Below, piece by piece: positions 26,358-34,856 of a DNA stretch of 64,000 nt. The stretch's first letter is position 1. Each line of letters begins with the position of its first letter. Position numbers and translations under genes: made by a program. The notes under the pieces are model-generated. The model made no database searches, had not been told where the DNA came from, and was given only the letters and a program-made list of their open reading frames with translations. The stretch comes from Massilia solisilvae (lineage in GTDB: Bacteria > Pseudomonadota > Gammaproteobacteria > Burkholderiales > Burkholderiaceae_D): the NCBI RefSeq assembly GCF_024753215.1, contig NZ_JANUGV010000006.1, positions 240,863 through 304,862 on the forward strand, read 5' to 3'.

Positions 26358-27398
26358 TCAGAGCCCGCCGCCGGTTTTGTTCTTGAGCCACTTTTCGTAC
26401 TCCTCCTGATACTGCGGCAAGAGCACCTTGAACTTGTTGGGGTTCGCGCCCGAGCCCACCCAGTGCATCAGCTCATGTTGTCCCATGCCGGACCGCGACT
26501 CGCTGTCGCTGCGCTCGGTCAGCATCAGGTTGTTGGCTTTATGGGCGTGCTGTGGGAAGAGCGATCTGTATTCCAGGTGGTGCAATTCGGGCGGTTTGCC
26601 GCTGACGCTCCAGAGCAAATCGTTGAGCGTCTTCTTCCCAAAGTCTTCGGCCTTGAAATCCTTGGTGATTTCGCTGCGCAGCACCGAGTACAGTCCGCTG
26701 CCGGTCTTTTTGCCACCGTAACCATCGAGATTGTCTTGCCACCAGTTGCCCAGCGTGTTGTTGGTGGCAAAGTGCAGCGGCTCTGCGGCGTCGAACATGA
26801 GATGCAGGTCGCTTGCGGTTCCTTGCTGCAGCTTCCCTTTTCCGTTTGAGCCGACATCGAACTTGATGCGATTGGCCAGGTCGTCATAGACCTTGACCAC
26901 GTCCGTGGTCGGATGCCCATAACTGTTCAGGATGCTCTGGATGTCCGCGTGGGGCGACTGATAACTGCCGAGGTTGTTGTCGACGTCCCACTCGTACTTG
27001 TTGGCCCCGCTGGTGCCTTGGGCCAGCTTTACCGCCTCGTCGCTCGAGTAGTGTTTTGCTTCCTCGTGCAGGCCCTGGACATACTTCATCTGCTGCGGCG
27101 ACAGGCCGCGCATGACCTTGTAGTTGGACTGCAGCGCGCGGCCCGCCTTGTACGGGTCCACCACCCGCTGTACGACCGGGGAGGCCGATTGCGGTGCCGG
27201 CCTTGCGCTGGTCGCGCTGCGTAGCTGGGCCGCCTGCTGGAGGCCGGGGCTACTCCTGGCCGTCGCTTGTTGCTGCCGCTGCGCTGTTGCCTGCGCACGG
27301 TTGTCGGCAAGCCTCGCGGCGCGCTTTCCGTGGCGCTCGGGGCCAATCCCGGCCTGGTCGAGCTGTCGTTTGAAACTCTTCCCCGCGTACATGCCCAT
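26358..27398 (-). CDS. Probable eCIS nuclease effector with HHL/HNH-like C-terminal domain
   Basis: 346-residue protein on the opposite strand, convergent with the eCIS operon. The N-terminal ~75 residues are basic, glutamine- and alanine-rich and disordered (KSFKRQLDQAGIGPERHGKR), typical of an eCIS loading region. PVVQRVV at ~74-80 matches the PVQR linker of the eCIS-core protein. The C-terminus carries a His-Me finger nuclease-like arrangement: PPELHHLEYRSLF (269-281), KANNLMLTERSD (287-298) and GQHELMHWVGSG (306-317). A DNase killing function is inference. RBS AAGGGGAACGAC. No immunity gene is visible beside it, consistent with a non-self target. Confidence 0.75.
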   Translation of the reverse strand: MGMYAGKSFKRQLDQAGIGPERHGKRAARLADNRAQATAQRQQQATARSSPGLQQAAQLRSATSARPAPQSASPVVQRVVDPYKAGRALQSNYKVMRGLSPQQMKYVQGLHEEAKHYSSDEAVKLAQGTSGANKYEWDVDNNLGSYQSPHADIQSILNSYGHPTTDVVKVYDDLANRIKFDVGSNGKGKLQQGTASDLHLMFDAAEPLHFATNNTLGNWWQDNLDGYGGKKTGSGLYSVLRSEITKDFKAEDFGKKTLNDLLWSVSGKPPELHHLEYRSLFPQHAHKANNLMLTERSDSESRSGMGQHELMHWVGSGANPNKFKVLLPQYQEEYEKWLKNKTGGGL

Positions 27399-27546
27399 GT
27401 CGTTCCCCTTGTTTGGTTACGATGCAGCAACGTCGGCGGCCATTTTTGCATGGCATTGTTGCGAAGGCAACTCAAACAAGATGCAGGAACGTGGTCGGCG
27501 CGTGCCGCCGCTGGTCGCGCGAGCCCGGCAAGCGTGCAGCGCGAGC

Positions 27547-28089
27547 CTACAGCTCCTTCAGCTTGAGATATCGGCCTGCCAGGATTGCGGCGGGATACAT
27601 GATTTCCTCTTCCTGCTTTGCGTGGGCCATGAGGTGGTCGGCGAACAGCGCCGCGGCTGGCTTGTGCTCTTCCAGCGCAGCCGCGCGCAAGCGCTCCAGG
27701 GCTTTTCCGATCGACGCGTGCTCGGCCAGCATTGTTGGCATCTCCTGCTGCAGATGATCGGACATCTGGATGATGTCGCCGGCGTTCGGCGGCATCTTGC
27801 CGGCAGCAAGGTCCGACAGCGCCGCAAGCGGCGGCAGTGCGAACTGCTCTTCCTTGACGAAATGAGGCTGCAGCAATTTCTCGACATTGCGCGCTGCCTC
27901 GGCGGTTCGGCCGCCCGAGCGAACCGCCGAGGCCAGCTCTTCGTGCAGTTCCTTGTGTTCGGCCTCGATGGACGCCGGCGCCCTGACGCCATGCTTTGGC
28001 TCCTGCGCGGCTGCAGTGCCCTGACTCGCGATGCCCAGATAAAGGAATGCCGAACCCGCAATCATCTGGAAGAGTTTTCGCAGCAGCAT
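27547..28089 (-). CDS. Exported hemerythrin-domain protein
   Basis: 180-residue protein with an N-terminal signal peptide (MLLRKLFQMIAGSAFLYLGI, cleavage near AAAQ). The body is a hemerythrin HHE four-helix bundle with the di-iron ligand pattern: IEAEHKELH, LQPHFVKEEQFALP, LAEHASIGKALERL and FADHLMAHAKQEEEIMYPAA. Such proteins bind O2 or NO or act in oxidative-stress handling; here it would act in the periplasm. RBS AGGAGAAAGGC. It lies 148 bases from the effector gene and appears independent of the eCIS. Confidence 0.9.
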   Translation of the reverse strand: MLLRKLFQMIAGSAFLYLGIASQGTAAAQEPKHGVRAPASIEAEHKELHEELASAVRSGGRTAEAARNVEKLLQPHFVKEEQFALPPLAALSDLAAGKMPPNAGDIIQMSDHLQQEMPTMLAEHASIGKALERLRAAALEEHKPAAALFADHLMAHAKQEEEIMYPAAILAGRYLKLKEL

Positions 28090-28197
28090 GCCTTTCTCCT
28101 ATCCAGTTGTAGTCAATTGGAGCAGATCGTGGCACGCCTGCAGCTTTAACGCGTGAGCTTCCTCAAGTGCGCCCGGCCGGGAGTCAGCAGGAACGGC

Positions 28198-28995
28198 CTA
28201 CTGCGAGCAACTGATGACGGGCCGACTAAATACTTTTTCCGTTCGATAGCCCTTCAGGTTGAGCTCGAGCACCTGCGAGAGCGCTCCGGGCCCATCATCG
28301 ACCGCAGTCCCGGCCCGCGCCTTGATGAGTTGTCCCTCGCTCAGGACCTGGCCAGGCAAGGCCAGCACATACCAGCTCCGGGTGTAGTCGGTACCCAGCG
28401 CACAGTGCGCGTCGTACACTCGTCCGTCCGCTACCGCATCCTTGGGCAATGCACGGGTCCAGCCGTCTTGCTGTTCCAGATCCGTTAGCCAAAAGCGATC
28501 CGATAGCTTCGTGAGCTCCGCGCGCAGTGCCCCGGGTGTATTGGTCGCATCGCACCTGACGAGTTTTCGATAGGAGAGTTGGGCAAGCTCTTTTTCCTGC
28601 GGCGCCGGCGTCTTGGCGATTGCACGCCCCAACGGCCCGGATTCGGCGTACCCCACGCCGGGAACGATTTCGGCAAACGGCTCCATGCGCCAATACGGCG
28701 GGAAATGCATGCTCTCGGGAACCGTCACGACCCAGAGGCGCCCCTTGGGGCCAGCCGCTGTCTGTTCCGCACACTCCGCGAAACCAAGGCGACCTTTCTC
28801 GATGTCTTCCCGCGAGAGACCTTGGGTAAGCGCATTGCGCGCGGTGATCGCGGAGCTGGTGGGGTGGAATGGGAGTTTTACAGGCTCATCAATTTTCAGG
28901 TAGATGATCTCGCCCGGCTTTGGCGCCGGCGTGTAGCAGCCCGCGAGCGTCGCCATCAGCAACAAGACCAGCCATCCTTGCGTCCTCATCACCAT
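28198..28995 (-). CDS. Putative lipoprotein of unknown function
   Basis: 265-residue protein with a lipoprotein signal peptide ending in the lipobox LAGC near residue 20 (MVMRTQGWLVLLLMATLAGC). The mature part has scattered cysteines (FAECAEQT, LVRCDAT, DAHCALG, VISCSQ) that could make two disulfides, which fits a periplasm-facing protein. No family recognised. RBS GAAGGAACTCGAA before ATG 28995. Divergent from the Hcp module with a 297-base gap (28996-29292) in which I see no gene or clear promoter. Confidence 0.78.
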   Translation of the reverse strand: MVMRTQGWLVLLLMATLAGCYTPAPKPGEIIYLKIDEPVKLPFHPTSSAITARNALTQGLSREDIEKGRLGFAECAEQTAAGPKGRLWVVTVPESMHFPPYWRMEPFAEIVPGVGYAESGPLGRAIAKTPAPQEKELAQLSYRKLVRCDATNTPGALRAELTKLSDRFWLTDLEQQDGWTRALPKDAVADGRVYDAHCALGTDYTRSWYVLALPGQVLSEGQLIKARAGTAVDDGPGALSQVLELNLKGYRTEKVFSRPVISCSQ

Positions 28996-29292
28996 TTCGA
29001 GTTCCTTCGCCGAAATTTACTAAAGGAAAAGACTAATCGATAACGTAGCCGGTGCGAAAGCTGTATTTACTCGGTACTGCGAGGGAGTACTTCTGGCAGC
29101 GCCGAGCGGTATGCCCAGTGGAGGTGGTGCCGTGCAGCTTTCCCTTCCATGCGGAGCGGACTCACTTCGACACTAAGAAACTGCCGAGCTTGCGCGCTGA
29201 TAAGTCGTGTTGGTCAACCGCGGGCAAGAATAGCCCGGGAAGGAGTTTTCACCGCCGCAATCCCATCATTTCACGACCAGAAGGACATCACC

Positions 29293-29787
29293 ATGGCTAT
29301 CGACGTTTACCTGCAGATCGAGGGCATCAAAGGCGAGTCGCAAGACGACAAGCACAAAGATTGGATCGAGGCATCCGGCGTCCGCTGGAGTATCTTTCAG
29401 CCGCGTAGCGCGAGCGCATCGACCGCTGGCGGCCACACCGCCGAACGGGTGGAGATGAGCGATATTTCGTTCACCAAGATGGCCGACCTCTCGACGCCGA
29501 TCCTCGCGCAGTACTGTGCGATGGGGAAAACCATTCCGAAAGCCGTCTTCGAGTTCATGCGCGCCGATGGCGACGGCAAGCCGATCTGCTATTTCCGCAT
29601 CGAGCTGAAGAACGTGATCATCGCCTCTGTTGCGCCCAGCATCGAAGGCGGCCACATCCTCCACGAGTCCATTGGCCTGAAATTCGCCGAAGTCGTCTAC
29701 AAGTACACCCAGCAGAAGATCGGCGGCGGGGCAGGCGGCAACACCGCGGGCGGCTGGAACCTGGCTGCGAACAAGGTGGCATCGTAA
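29293..29787 (+). CDS. hcp: Hcp family type VI secretion tube protein
   Basis: 164-residue Hcp1-family protein that forms hexameric rings of the type VI secretion tube and carries small effectors in its lumen. Characteristic pieces are AIDVYLQIEGIKGES, HKDWIEASGVRWSIFQP, ERVEMSDISFTKMADLSTP, and the C-terminal ESIGLKFAEVVYKYTQQ. Start at ATG 29293 after an AGAAGGACATCACC stretch. Its TAA overlaps the ATG of the immunity gene (TAATG). No other type VI core genes are in the window, so this is an auxiliary Hcp/effector module serving a system elsewhere. Confidence 0.95.
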   Translation: MAIDVYLQIEGIKGESQDDKHKDWIEASGVRWSIFQPRSASASTAGGHTAERVEMSDISFTKMADLSTPILAQYCAMGKTIPKAVFEFMRADGDGKPICYFRIELKNVIIASVAPSIEGGHILHESIGLKFAEVVYKYTQQKIGGGAGGNTAGGWNLAANKVAS

Positions 29788-30152
29788 TGCGCGCCGCACT
29801 GCTGGCCGGCGCGGCACTGGTCGCTTGCGCCGTGGCTGCAAGTCCTCGTGAAGTCTGGTTCTGGCACCTGTCCGGCGACGACTTCTTGAAGCAGATCACG
29901 GGCGAGCCGAACGTGAGCAAGTGGGACCAAAGCGCAAAGGCCACCTATGACCAACGCTATGCCGAGGGCTACCAGGCAGGGGTCGTGGACGCCACCCAAG
30001 GCAAGTTGTGGTGCGCGCCGCCGCGCATGAAGCCCGACGAAGTCGACGATCGCATCTGGGCAGAACTACGCAAGCGGCAAGGGATGATGCATGGTAACGC
30101 CGCCGAGACGTTGATCGAACTGTACGCCGCACGCTTCCCCTGCAATCGCTAG
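29787..30152 (+). CDS. Rap1a/Tai-family immunity protein for the adjacent amidase effector
   Basis: 121-residue exported protein. The signal peptide MRAALLAGAALVACAVAA is followed by the Rap1a/Tai family pattern: LSGDDFLKQITG, the core AEGYQAGVVDATQGKLWCAPP, and the C-terminal A-x-x-LIELYAARFPC. The paired cysteines (W-C-A and F-P-C) should form the conserved disulfide. Such proteins sit in the periplasm and block Tae4-type peptidoglycan amidases. Here the immunity gene precedes the effector gene by 9 bases, guaranteeing it is translated first; in many species the order is reversed. Confidence 0.88.
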   Translation: MRAALLAGAALVACAVAASPREVWFWHLSGDDFLKQITGEPNVSKWDQSAKATYDQRYAEGYQAGVVDATQGKLWCAPPRMKPDEVDDRIWAELRKRQGMMHGNAAETLIELYAARFPCNR

Positions 30153-30161
30153 GAGGTGACC

Positions 30162-30641
30162 ATGCAGAGCCTGTCGTTTGCTGTGCTGAAGCAGAATTAC
30201 CCACGCAAGATCGACGTTGATCACGATGCGCTTTTCCGTGAGATCGGATGGGATGATCTGATCGGCAATCCAGCCTATGAGAACACCTGTGCTACCCGTG
30301 TCAGCCTTGCGCTGATCAGGTCCGGAATCACGATCCCGGGCGGGAGAATCGCCATCAAGAAGGGGCCTTTCAAGGGCCAGATGATCGAGCCCGGGCAGGA
30401 CAAGCTGTCTCACATACTGGCCACCCGCTCGATGTTCGGCTCGCCCGAGAAGTTCAGCACAAAGCAGGCGGAATCGAGCATCGGCTTGCGCAGCGGGATC
30501 GTCTCGTTCTTCCGACTGATCCCGGGTGTCTACGAGCACGGCCACATCGACATTGTCTCACCGCAGCTGGGTGGAATTCGTGTGTGCGGCACCGGGTGCT
30601 ATTGGAGCAGTAGGGAAATTTGGTTCTGGCCGTTAATATAG
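30162..30641 (+). CDS. Tae4-like type VI peptidoglycan amidase effector
   Basis: 159-residue NlpC/P60-like amidase of the Tae4 family, which cleaves the D-Glu-mDAP bond of Gram-negative peptidoglycan. The catalytic cysteine is C43 in YENTCATRVSLAL and the histidine H128 in YEHGHIDIV. An extra cysteine pair, C142 and C146 (RVCGTGCYW), may form a disulfide. Start set at ATG 30162 with AGGAGG 6 bases upstream; the GTG at 30156 overlaps that Shine-Dalgarno sequence and is unlikely. No signal peptide, as expected for Hcp-dependent delivery. Confidence 0.92.
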   Translation: MQSLSFAVLKQNYPRKIDVDHDALFREIGWDDLIGNPAYENTCATRVSLALIRSGITIPGGRIAIKKGPFKGQMIEPGQDKLSHILATRSMFGSPEKFSTKQAESSIGLRSGIVSFFRLIPGVYEHGHIDIVSPQLGGIRVCGTGCYWSSREIWFWPLI

Positions 30642-30773
30642 CTGGTAGCCACACACGGCGGCGGCGGCCAGGGACTCTTCGGGCGAGCTAACGGAAACGG
30701 TAAATTGTGTAGCTGCACACGGCCAAAGGATTAGGCCCTTCAGTTCCTTTGGTATCGCGATGGGCGCCTGTCG

Positions 30774-31529
30774 CTAACTTATCCATCTCTCGTATTCATT
30801 TGGTAAGACTTGAAGCATCTGATCAAGAGTCATTGCCCGGGTGAGATATGTACGGTCGAATTGACGAAAGGTTGCCGGTAATCGACGTACGCCCCCCTTT
30901 CCCGAATTATTGTTTGGATCCTTTCTCGCGCTTTCGGGCCGCTGACTAGTGGCACCACGTTTCAGCTCTCCATGTTCGTTGCGGTACAACTTGTGCGCAA
31001 CGGCCCAAAAGCTTGGATGAGAAAAAATCTCTTGCCTTGAACTCATCTGCTCAGCCATTTCTCCCCAAGGGCTTCTAGCTGAGCCAAGTGCAACTTGAGC
31101 TTTTTCTCCATGAAGCCGAACCAATCGCCAAGCGGTCCGCGTGATGAGGCGATACCCTAATCTGCGTCCCCTCTGCGTATCGGCTTCCACATAATGAGCA
31201 GACTCCAACGGCTTGCCTTTCTGAACACCTGTACGGCGGACGAGCGAGCGGATCATCGCAAGCGAGAGCCAAGCCCACATGCCTGTCGCACGCTCAACTG
31301 CTAAAGGGTCCTTAACGTCGCCGATGGCAGTAGTGTGGAGGTAAAGCCCAAGATCGTACGATGTATCGAAAGTTTTCTCAGTATCAACACTGAAATCCCA
31401 AGGGAGATCATCTGTAAATGCAGGGTCGGAGAGAAGCTGTAAGGGGGGCTCTCCTTTGGGGGCAGCAAGCCATGACGAGAACACACTGATGCCCCCAGCG
31501 TTAAGTGAAGCAACTTTATACACTGTCAT
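30774..31529 (-). CDS. Unknown protein of the GHKL-ATPase defence operon, 251 aa (possibly DUF6339)
   Basis: Mostly helical soluble protein. Conserved-looking stretches are WDFSVDTEKTFDTSYDLGLY, ATGMWAWLSLAMIRSLVRR, RRLGYRLITRTAWRLVRLHG, REIFSHPSFWAVAHKLYR-like helices and YLTRAMTLDQMLQVLP. It may belong to DUF6339, often found in such islands, but this is from memory of the general pattern and not certain. The ATG overlaps the TGA of the upstream gene (ATGA), so it is the last gene of the four-gene operon. It ends convergently with the Tae4 gene after a 132-base gap with no clear terminator. Confidence 0.75.
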   Translation of the reverse strand: MTVYKVASLNAGGISVFSSWLAAPKGEPPLQLLSDPAFTDDLPWDFSVDTEKTFDTSYDLGLYLHTTAIGDVKDPLAVERATGMWAWLSLAMIRSLVRRTGVQKGKPLESAHYVEADTQRGRRLGYRLITRTAWRLVRLHGEKAQVALGSARSPWGEMAEQMSSRQEIFSHPSFWAVAHKLYRNEHGELKRGATSQRPESARKDPNNNSGKGGVRRLPATFRQFDRTYLTRAMTLDQMLQVLPNEYERWIS

Positions 31530-32305
31530 GGTTTATCTCCGCCTATTTCTTTGCTTACCAAACTGAATTTGGCTTTGATCGAAGGTTTCGCGCAAAACGT
31601 TTCCACGACTTCATCGACCCATCTGGTACGGCCATCCTCGTCCAGATCGTCAGGTGGCGAGCCAATTCCTTCTGCCTCGAAGAAGGCGGTCCAAGAACTG
31701 GTCCAAGAATTCTCGTCATTCAGGGAGCCCGGATCCTTTACCAGTATCTTCGCGATCTGTCGCATCACTTCAGGCATCACAAGGACTGCAACCCAAGGGT
31801 CGCGAGCGGCGGCCGCAGCGGTTGGGAATAACTCGCGGTCAACCAATAACACGGGCTTGTCATCTCCAGAGCTCGTCGCCGGCAAGTCCAGTTTCCAGGC
31901 ACATCCGTGGAGATCACCGGGCAGGATGTCCACAAGACTGTGGCCTAGCTCTCCTGCCTCATCCACTGGCCGAACGTTGTCGGCGAACCCGATGAGTAAA
32001 GGATTGCCGAGCTCATAGACAAGGAAGCGAAATTTGAGGGGACGATCGGTTGCAAGCTCGAGCAGCGAACGCGTGGAGTGATCAGGCAGGTCAACCGTTC
32101 CTAGCTCGAAGTACTCTTCGGTGCTGCCGGCATGGGCTATACATGCCAATTTGAGGCCCGGTCGTAAGCCAGAGTGTGCGAAATCAAACCGCTCCAGCCA
32201 AAAGCTTCTGCGCCCATGTTCGTCTACTGGGGCTCGCACGCTGAACAGTGCTGCATCCAGCTGGCGTTGGCCGGTAGGATTAGTAGTCCTCGATATTTTC
32301 GGCAT
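31526..32305 (-). CDS. Unknown protein of the GHKL-ATPase defence operon, 259 aa
   Basis: Start chosen at ATG 32305 (MPKISRTTNPTGQRQLDAAL), which overlaps the ATPase stop by 26 bases; the in-frame extension to 32575 would run deep inside the ATPase gene. The first ~170 residues are beta-rich (FWLERFDFAHSGLRPGLKLA, RSLLELATDRPLKFRFLVYE, GCAWKLDLPATSS), the rest helical (WVAVLVMPEVMRQIAKILV, TSSWTAFFEAEGI). No known domain is recognised. Tight overlap on both sides suggests a complex with the ATPase and the 251-residue protein. Confidence 0.75.
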   Translation of the reverse strand: MPKISRTTNPTGQRQLDAALFSVRAPVDEHGRRSFWLERFDFAHSGLRPGLKLACIAHAGSTEEYFELGTVDLPDHSTRSLLELATDRPLKFRFLVYELGNPLLIGFADNVRPVDEAGELGHSLVDILPGDLHGCAWKLDLPATSSGDDKPVLLVDRELFPTAAAAARDPWVAVLVMPEVMRQIAKILVKDPGSLNDENSWTSSWTAFFEAEGIGSPPDDLDEDGRTRWVDEVVETFCAKPSIKAKFSLVSKEIGGDKP

Positions 32306-34184
32306 CGCTGAGCCCCCTGTATTGCAGCTGAACTTCGAGCCTCCGGTGAGGATCGAATCCGTGAACTTGAAGGTAGCTGGACGGGCCGAGCAGATCGAAA
32401 CGGAGCTCGTTGCCGTCCCTGACGAGGTTTGATACCTCATCCGCGGTGATCGGGAAGTCCTGCTCGCTATTGAGCCAGAACTCAGCCGCGTCCCATTGGC
32501 TGAATGGATTTCCCCACGTCGTCGCATATGCGGTCTGAACTGTGCAATGAAGAGGGAAGGATGATTTTGTTTCATTGTTCAGCGCTCGGACAGTAAACCC
32601 GTCCTTCTCGGATTTGACCTCTACCGGTTTGGGCTTGGGGGGCGGAATTTGCAATGACTGAGTTTCACCGCCGCGCTGGGTTGGCTTGTTTCCGCCGCCG
32701 CCCCTGGCTGTACTATCTTGTGCCTCGGGTACCGCAAAATACGGGGCCAACGCGGTTTGGTCACGCACTCCCTCTGGTGTCAAAAACTCGACCAAACGCA
32801 GCGCCGCGTTGCGCACATTGCTCATTAATGAGGCGGCCCCGTCGTAAAGCAAGGTCAGCCTTGGTCTGCTCGCATTCCAGGTGCGATGCGTTGGTTCTTC
32901 CGCCGCAACGAGGAAAGCGGACAGGTTGAGGTCGTCGATGAAGGTTAATGCGAGGACAGGCACAACACGGCGGGACCCTCGCAGACGTTTTTCGCCGTCA
33001 ATGCCGAGGTCTTGGCGCACGAACAGCTCTTGACTGTGCTCGCTCTCGCTATACTGCTGGACGACGACACGAAACACGCCCGTCTCGGGCGCCTCACCTT
33101 TTTTCCTAATTCGAACCGGGAAATCAGCACTTACCAAACCGCCTTGGCCGAACTGCTGCGAGAGCGCAAGACCGCCCCCTTCCTCGAAATTAGAATCGCT
33201 GAGCTTGCCAGCGGCTCCCCAACCCGGTTTCAGGGTAGTTGTTGCGGGCACAGCGATGTGCTCGGTTATCGCAGCTTCGAGGAATTTTCGATATTCGGTT
33301 GAATACCTTGAGTTTATTCCCAACTGGCCAGCCAACCGCGCAACCGAATGCTCGTCGATCTTTACGTTCCCGACCTCGACTGTTAGTCTCCCTCTACGAA
33401 TCGGAAAGAAAAATTCGTTCAGAACCGCCCGGCGAACGTCGTCCAATGCAATGCCGTGTGGCATAGGGACTATAAAAGTAGTTCCAGTTTTCTCCCCCCG
33501 AGCAAGCTGAAGCTCCGCCTTCAACGCATCGATTATCTGTGAGTCAGTTATAGGCAATGCGAGAGCTTCTGGATTCTTAGTGCTACACCAGCGTGCTTCC
33601 TTTGCCCAGCGCTTGGAATCACCCGCAAGCTTGTAGTTACGACGAAAGCGACAGCAACCGAATAAAAGCTCAACGTTGTCAGATTTTCGTCGTGTTAATG
33701 CGAGAACGGAACGAATGGCGCTTGCCGCATATAGAGTGATTTTGCCTTGGCCGGCTCCGCCATTTGCTTTCGATGGTTTAGCTCCCTCACCCTCGCGAAA
33801 CCAGAACGCGTTCCAGTTTTCGCCGGGACCATCGACGGATGAATCCTCGAAGGTTCCTTCCAGCCCGCAGGTACCAAAGTCTTCGATCACCAGAAAGTCA
33901 ACTGAAGAGGGAAGTTCAGATATCAAGCCTCCTGCAGCAAAGTGGTTGAGGCAGTTTGTGTCGAAAAGCCTTGGCATGAATGCACTTGAGTTGCGGTCTA
34001 CTGACACCAAGTTGTAGCGCACCCGCACATGCTCGCCGCTTAGGCGGGCATCAAGCGGGTTCTGGAGCGTCTCTCGGACGAGTATCTCGACTGAGGTGCG
34101 CTCTTCGTTGGCAAAATTGTCTTCCACGGTGCTAATTCCCGAGTTGTCGTTGGGATTCAGCGGCCGGAACTGCCAGCAAATCAT
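32280..34184 (-). CDS. GHKL (MutL/MORC-like) ATPase of a modification-linked defence operon
   Basis: 634-residue protein with a GHKL ATP-binding fold. The N-box is ILVRETLQNPLDA (~34-46, E-x-x-QN-x-x-DA), the G1-like box is FLVIEDFGTCGLEG (~98-111) and the glycine-rich G2 lid is GGAGQGKITLY (~141-151). A transducer-like region follows, including FIVPMPHGIALDDV and LNEFFFPIRRGRLTVEV. The C-terminal ~200 residues include a linker (GGGGNKPTQRGGETQS) and a beta-rich domain. MutL/MORC-like ATPases next to cytosine methylases and Vsr genes are known from restriction-modification-linked systems (described by Iyer, Abhiman and Aravind). Nine bases separate it from the small upstream gene. Confidence 0.82.
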   Translation of the reverse strand: MICWQFRPLNPNDNSGISTVEDNFANEERTSVEILVRETLQNPLDARLSGEHVRVRYNLVSVDRNSSAFMPRLFDTNCLNHFAAGGLISELPSSVDFLVIEDFGTCGLEGTFEDSSVDGPGENWNAFWFREGEGAKPSKANGGAGQGKITLYAASAIRSVLALTRRKSDNVELLFGCCRFRRNYKLAGDSKRWAKEARWCSTKNPEALALPITDSQIIDALKAELQLARGEKTGTTFIVPMPHGIALDDVRRAVLNEFFFPIRRGRLTVEVGNVKIDEHSVARLAGQLGINSRYSTEYRKFLEAAITEHIAVPATTTLKPGWGAAGKLSDSNFEEGGGLALSQQFGQGGLVSADFPVRIRKKGEAPETGVFRVVVQQYSESEHSQELFVRQDLGIDGEKRLRGSRRVVPVLALTFIDDLNLSAFLVAAEEPTHRTWNASRPRLTLLYDGAASLMSNVRNAALRLVEFLTPEGVRDQTALAPYFAVPEAQDSTARGGGGNKPTQRGGETQSLQIPPPKPKPVEVKSEKDGFTVRALNNETKSSFPLHCTVQTAYATTWGNPFSQWDAAEFWLNSEQDFPITADEVSNLVRDGNELRFDLLGPSSYLQVHGFDPHRRLEVQLQYRGLSDAENIEDY

Positions 34185-34193
34185 GTGCCCCCC

Positions 34194-34427
34194 TTAGAGA
34201 CGGAAAACCTCGTCTTTGTCGTTAGATTGGTTCTTGAGCTTCAACTTGAGGATGTCGAGCTCTGCTTCCAAAGCTCTAATTATCTTTTTTGCCTCATCGT
34301 TAGTATATTCATAGTTCTTTCTGTTGAGCAAGTTGCCGACGAGTCGCAAGTCTTTTATGGTTCGCGAAACTCGTGCATTTGCTAGTTCTAAGAACTTCGC
34401 TCTCGGGTCACGCTTCTCTTCAATCAT
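34194..34427 (-). CDS. Small coiled-coil protein leading the GHKL-ATPase operon (77 aa)
   Basis: 77-residue charged helical protein: KFLELANARVSRTIKDLRLV in the first half and ALEAELDILKLKLKNQS, a clear heptad-like coiled coil, in the second. The stop lies 9 bases before the ATPase start, with AAGGGGGGC between serving as RBS. It is AT-rich relative to the chromosome. Its position first in the operon suggests a regulator, sensor or subunit adaptor; no family recognised. Confidence 0.65.
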   Translation of the reverse strand: MIEEKRDPRAKFLELANARVSRTIKDLRLVGNLLNRKNYEYTNDEAKKIIRALEAELDILKLKLKNQSNDKDEVFRL

Positions 34428-34856
34428 ATAGCCCCTACATATTAAAAATGTAGAAAAAATTGTGGCTATATTTCACCGGCCTGTCAAGGCATGGCGAATG
34501 ATGCAATGTTATTGCCAAGCGACAGGAAGGGGCCGGGCCGCGGCATCACCAGTTAAAGGTTTAAAGTCCGCTCGAGGGGAGCAGGGCGGCTAACCGCGCT
34601 CGGGTGAGCGGGCTTGGAAAAGTTATCCACGGGCCGGCGTTAGCAAAGGTTTGACAGCGGGAAGTTTGCCCGGCGGAATTGCCGGGTGCGCACCTCATCG
34701 CTGATAGGCGACGAGTTCGGAAGCCCCTGGGGATGGAGCTGTCCGCGCTAAAAAAGAATGCTGTCACGAAGGGAATACAGCCGAACTCGAAGGCGGCTAG
34801 CACTGAGGCTATCGCTCTTGCAGCTTACTTTGGGGAGTATGCCGCCTGCATGTGCA
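34428..34856. other. Intergenic region of the defence island with a DnaA-box-like site
   Basis: About 430 bases between the small operon-leading gene and the cytosine methyltransferase 3' end. Part of it is AT-rich (34430-34480: ATTAAAAATGTAGAAAAAAT) and probably holds the promoter of the minus-strand operon. At 34622-34630 there is TTATCCACG, one mismatch from a DnaA box. The region also contains weak open frames without homology or convincing RBS; I support no gene here. Confidence 0.45.
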
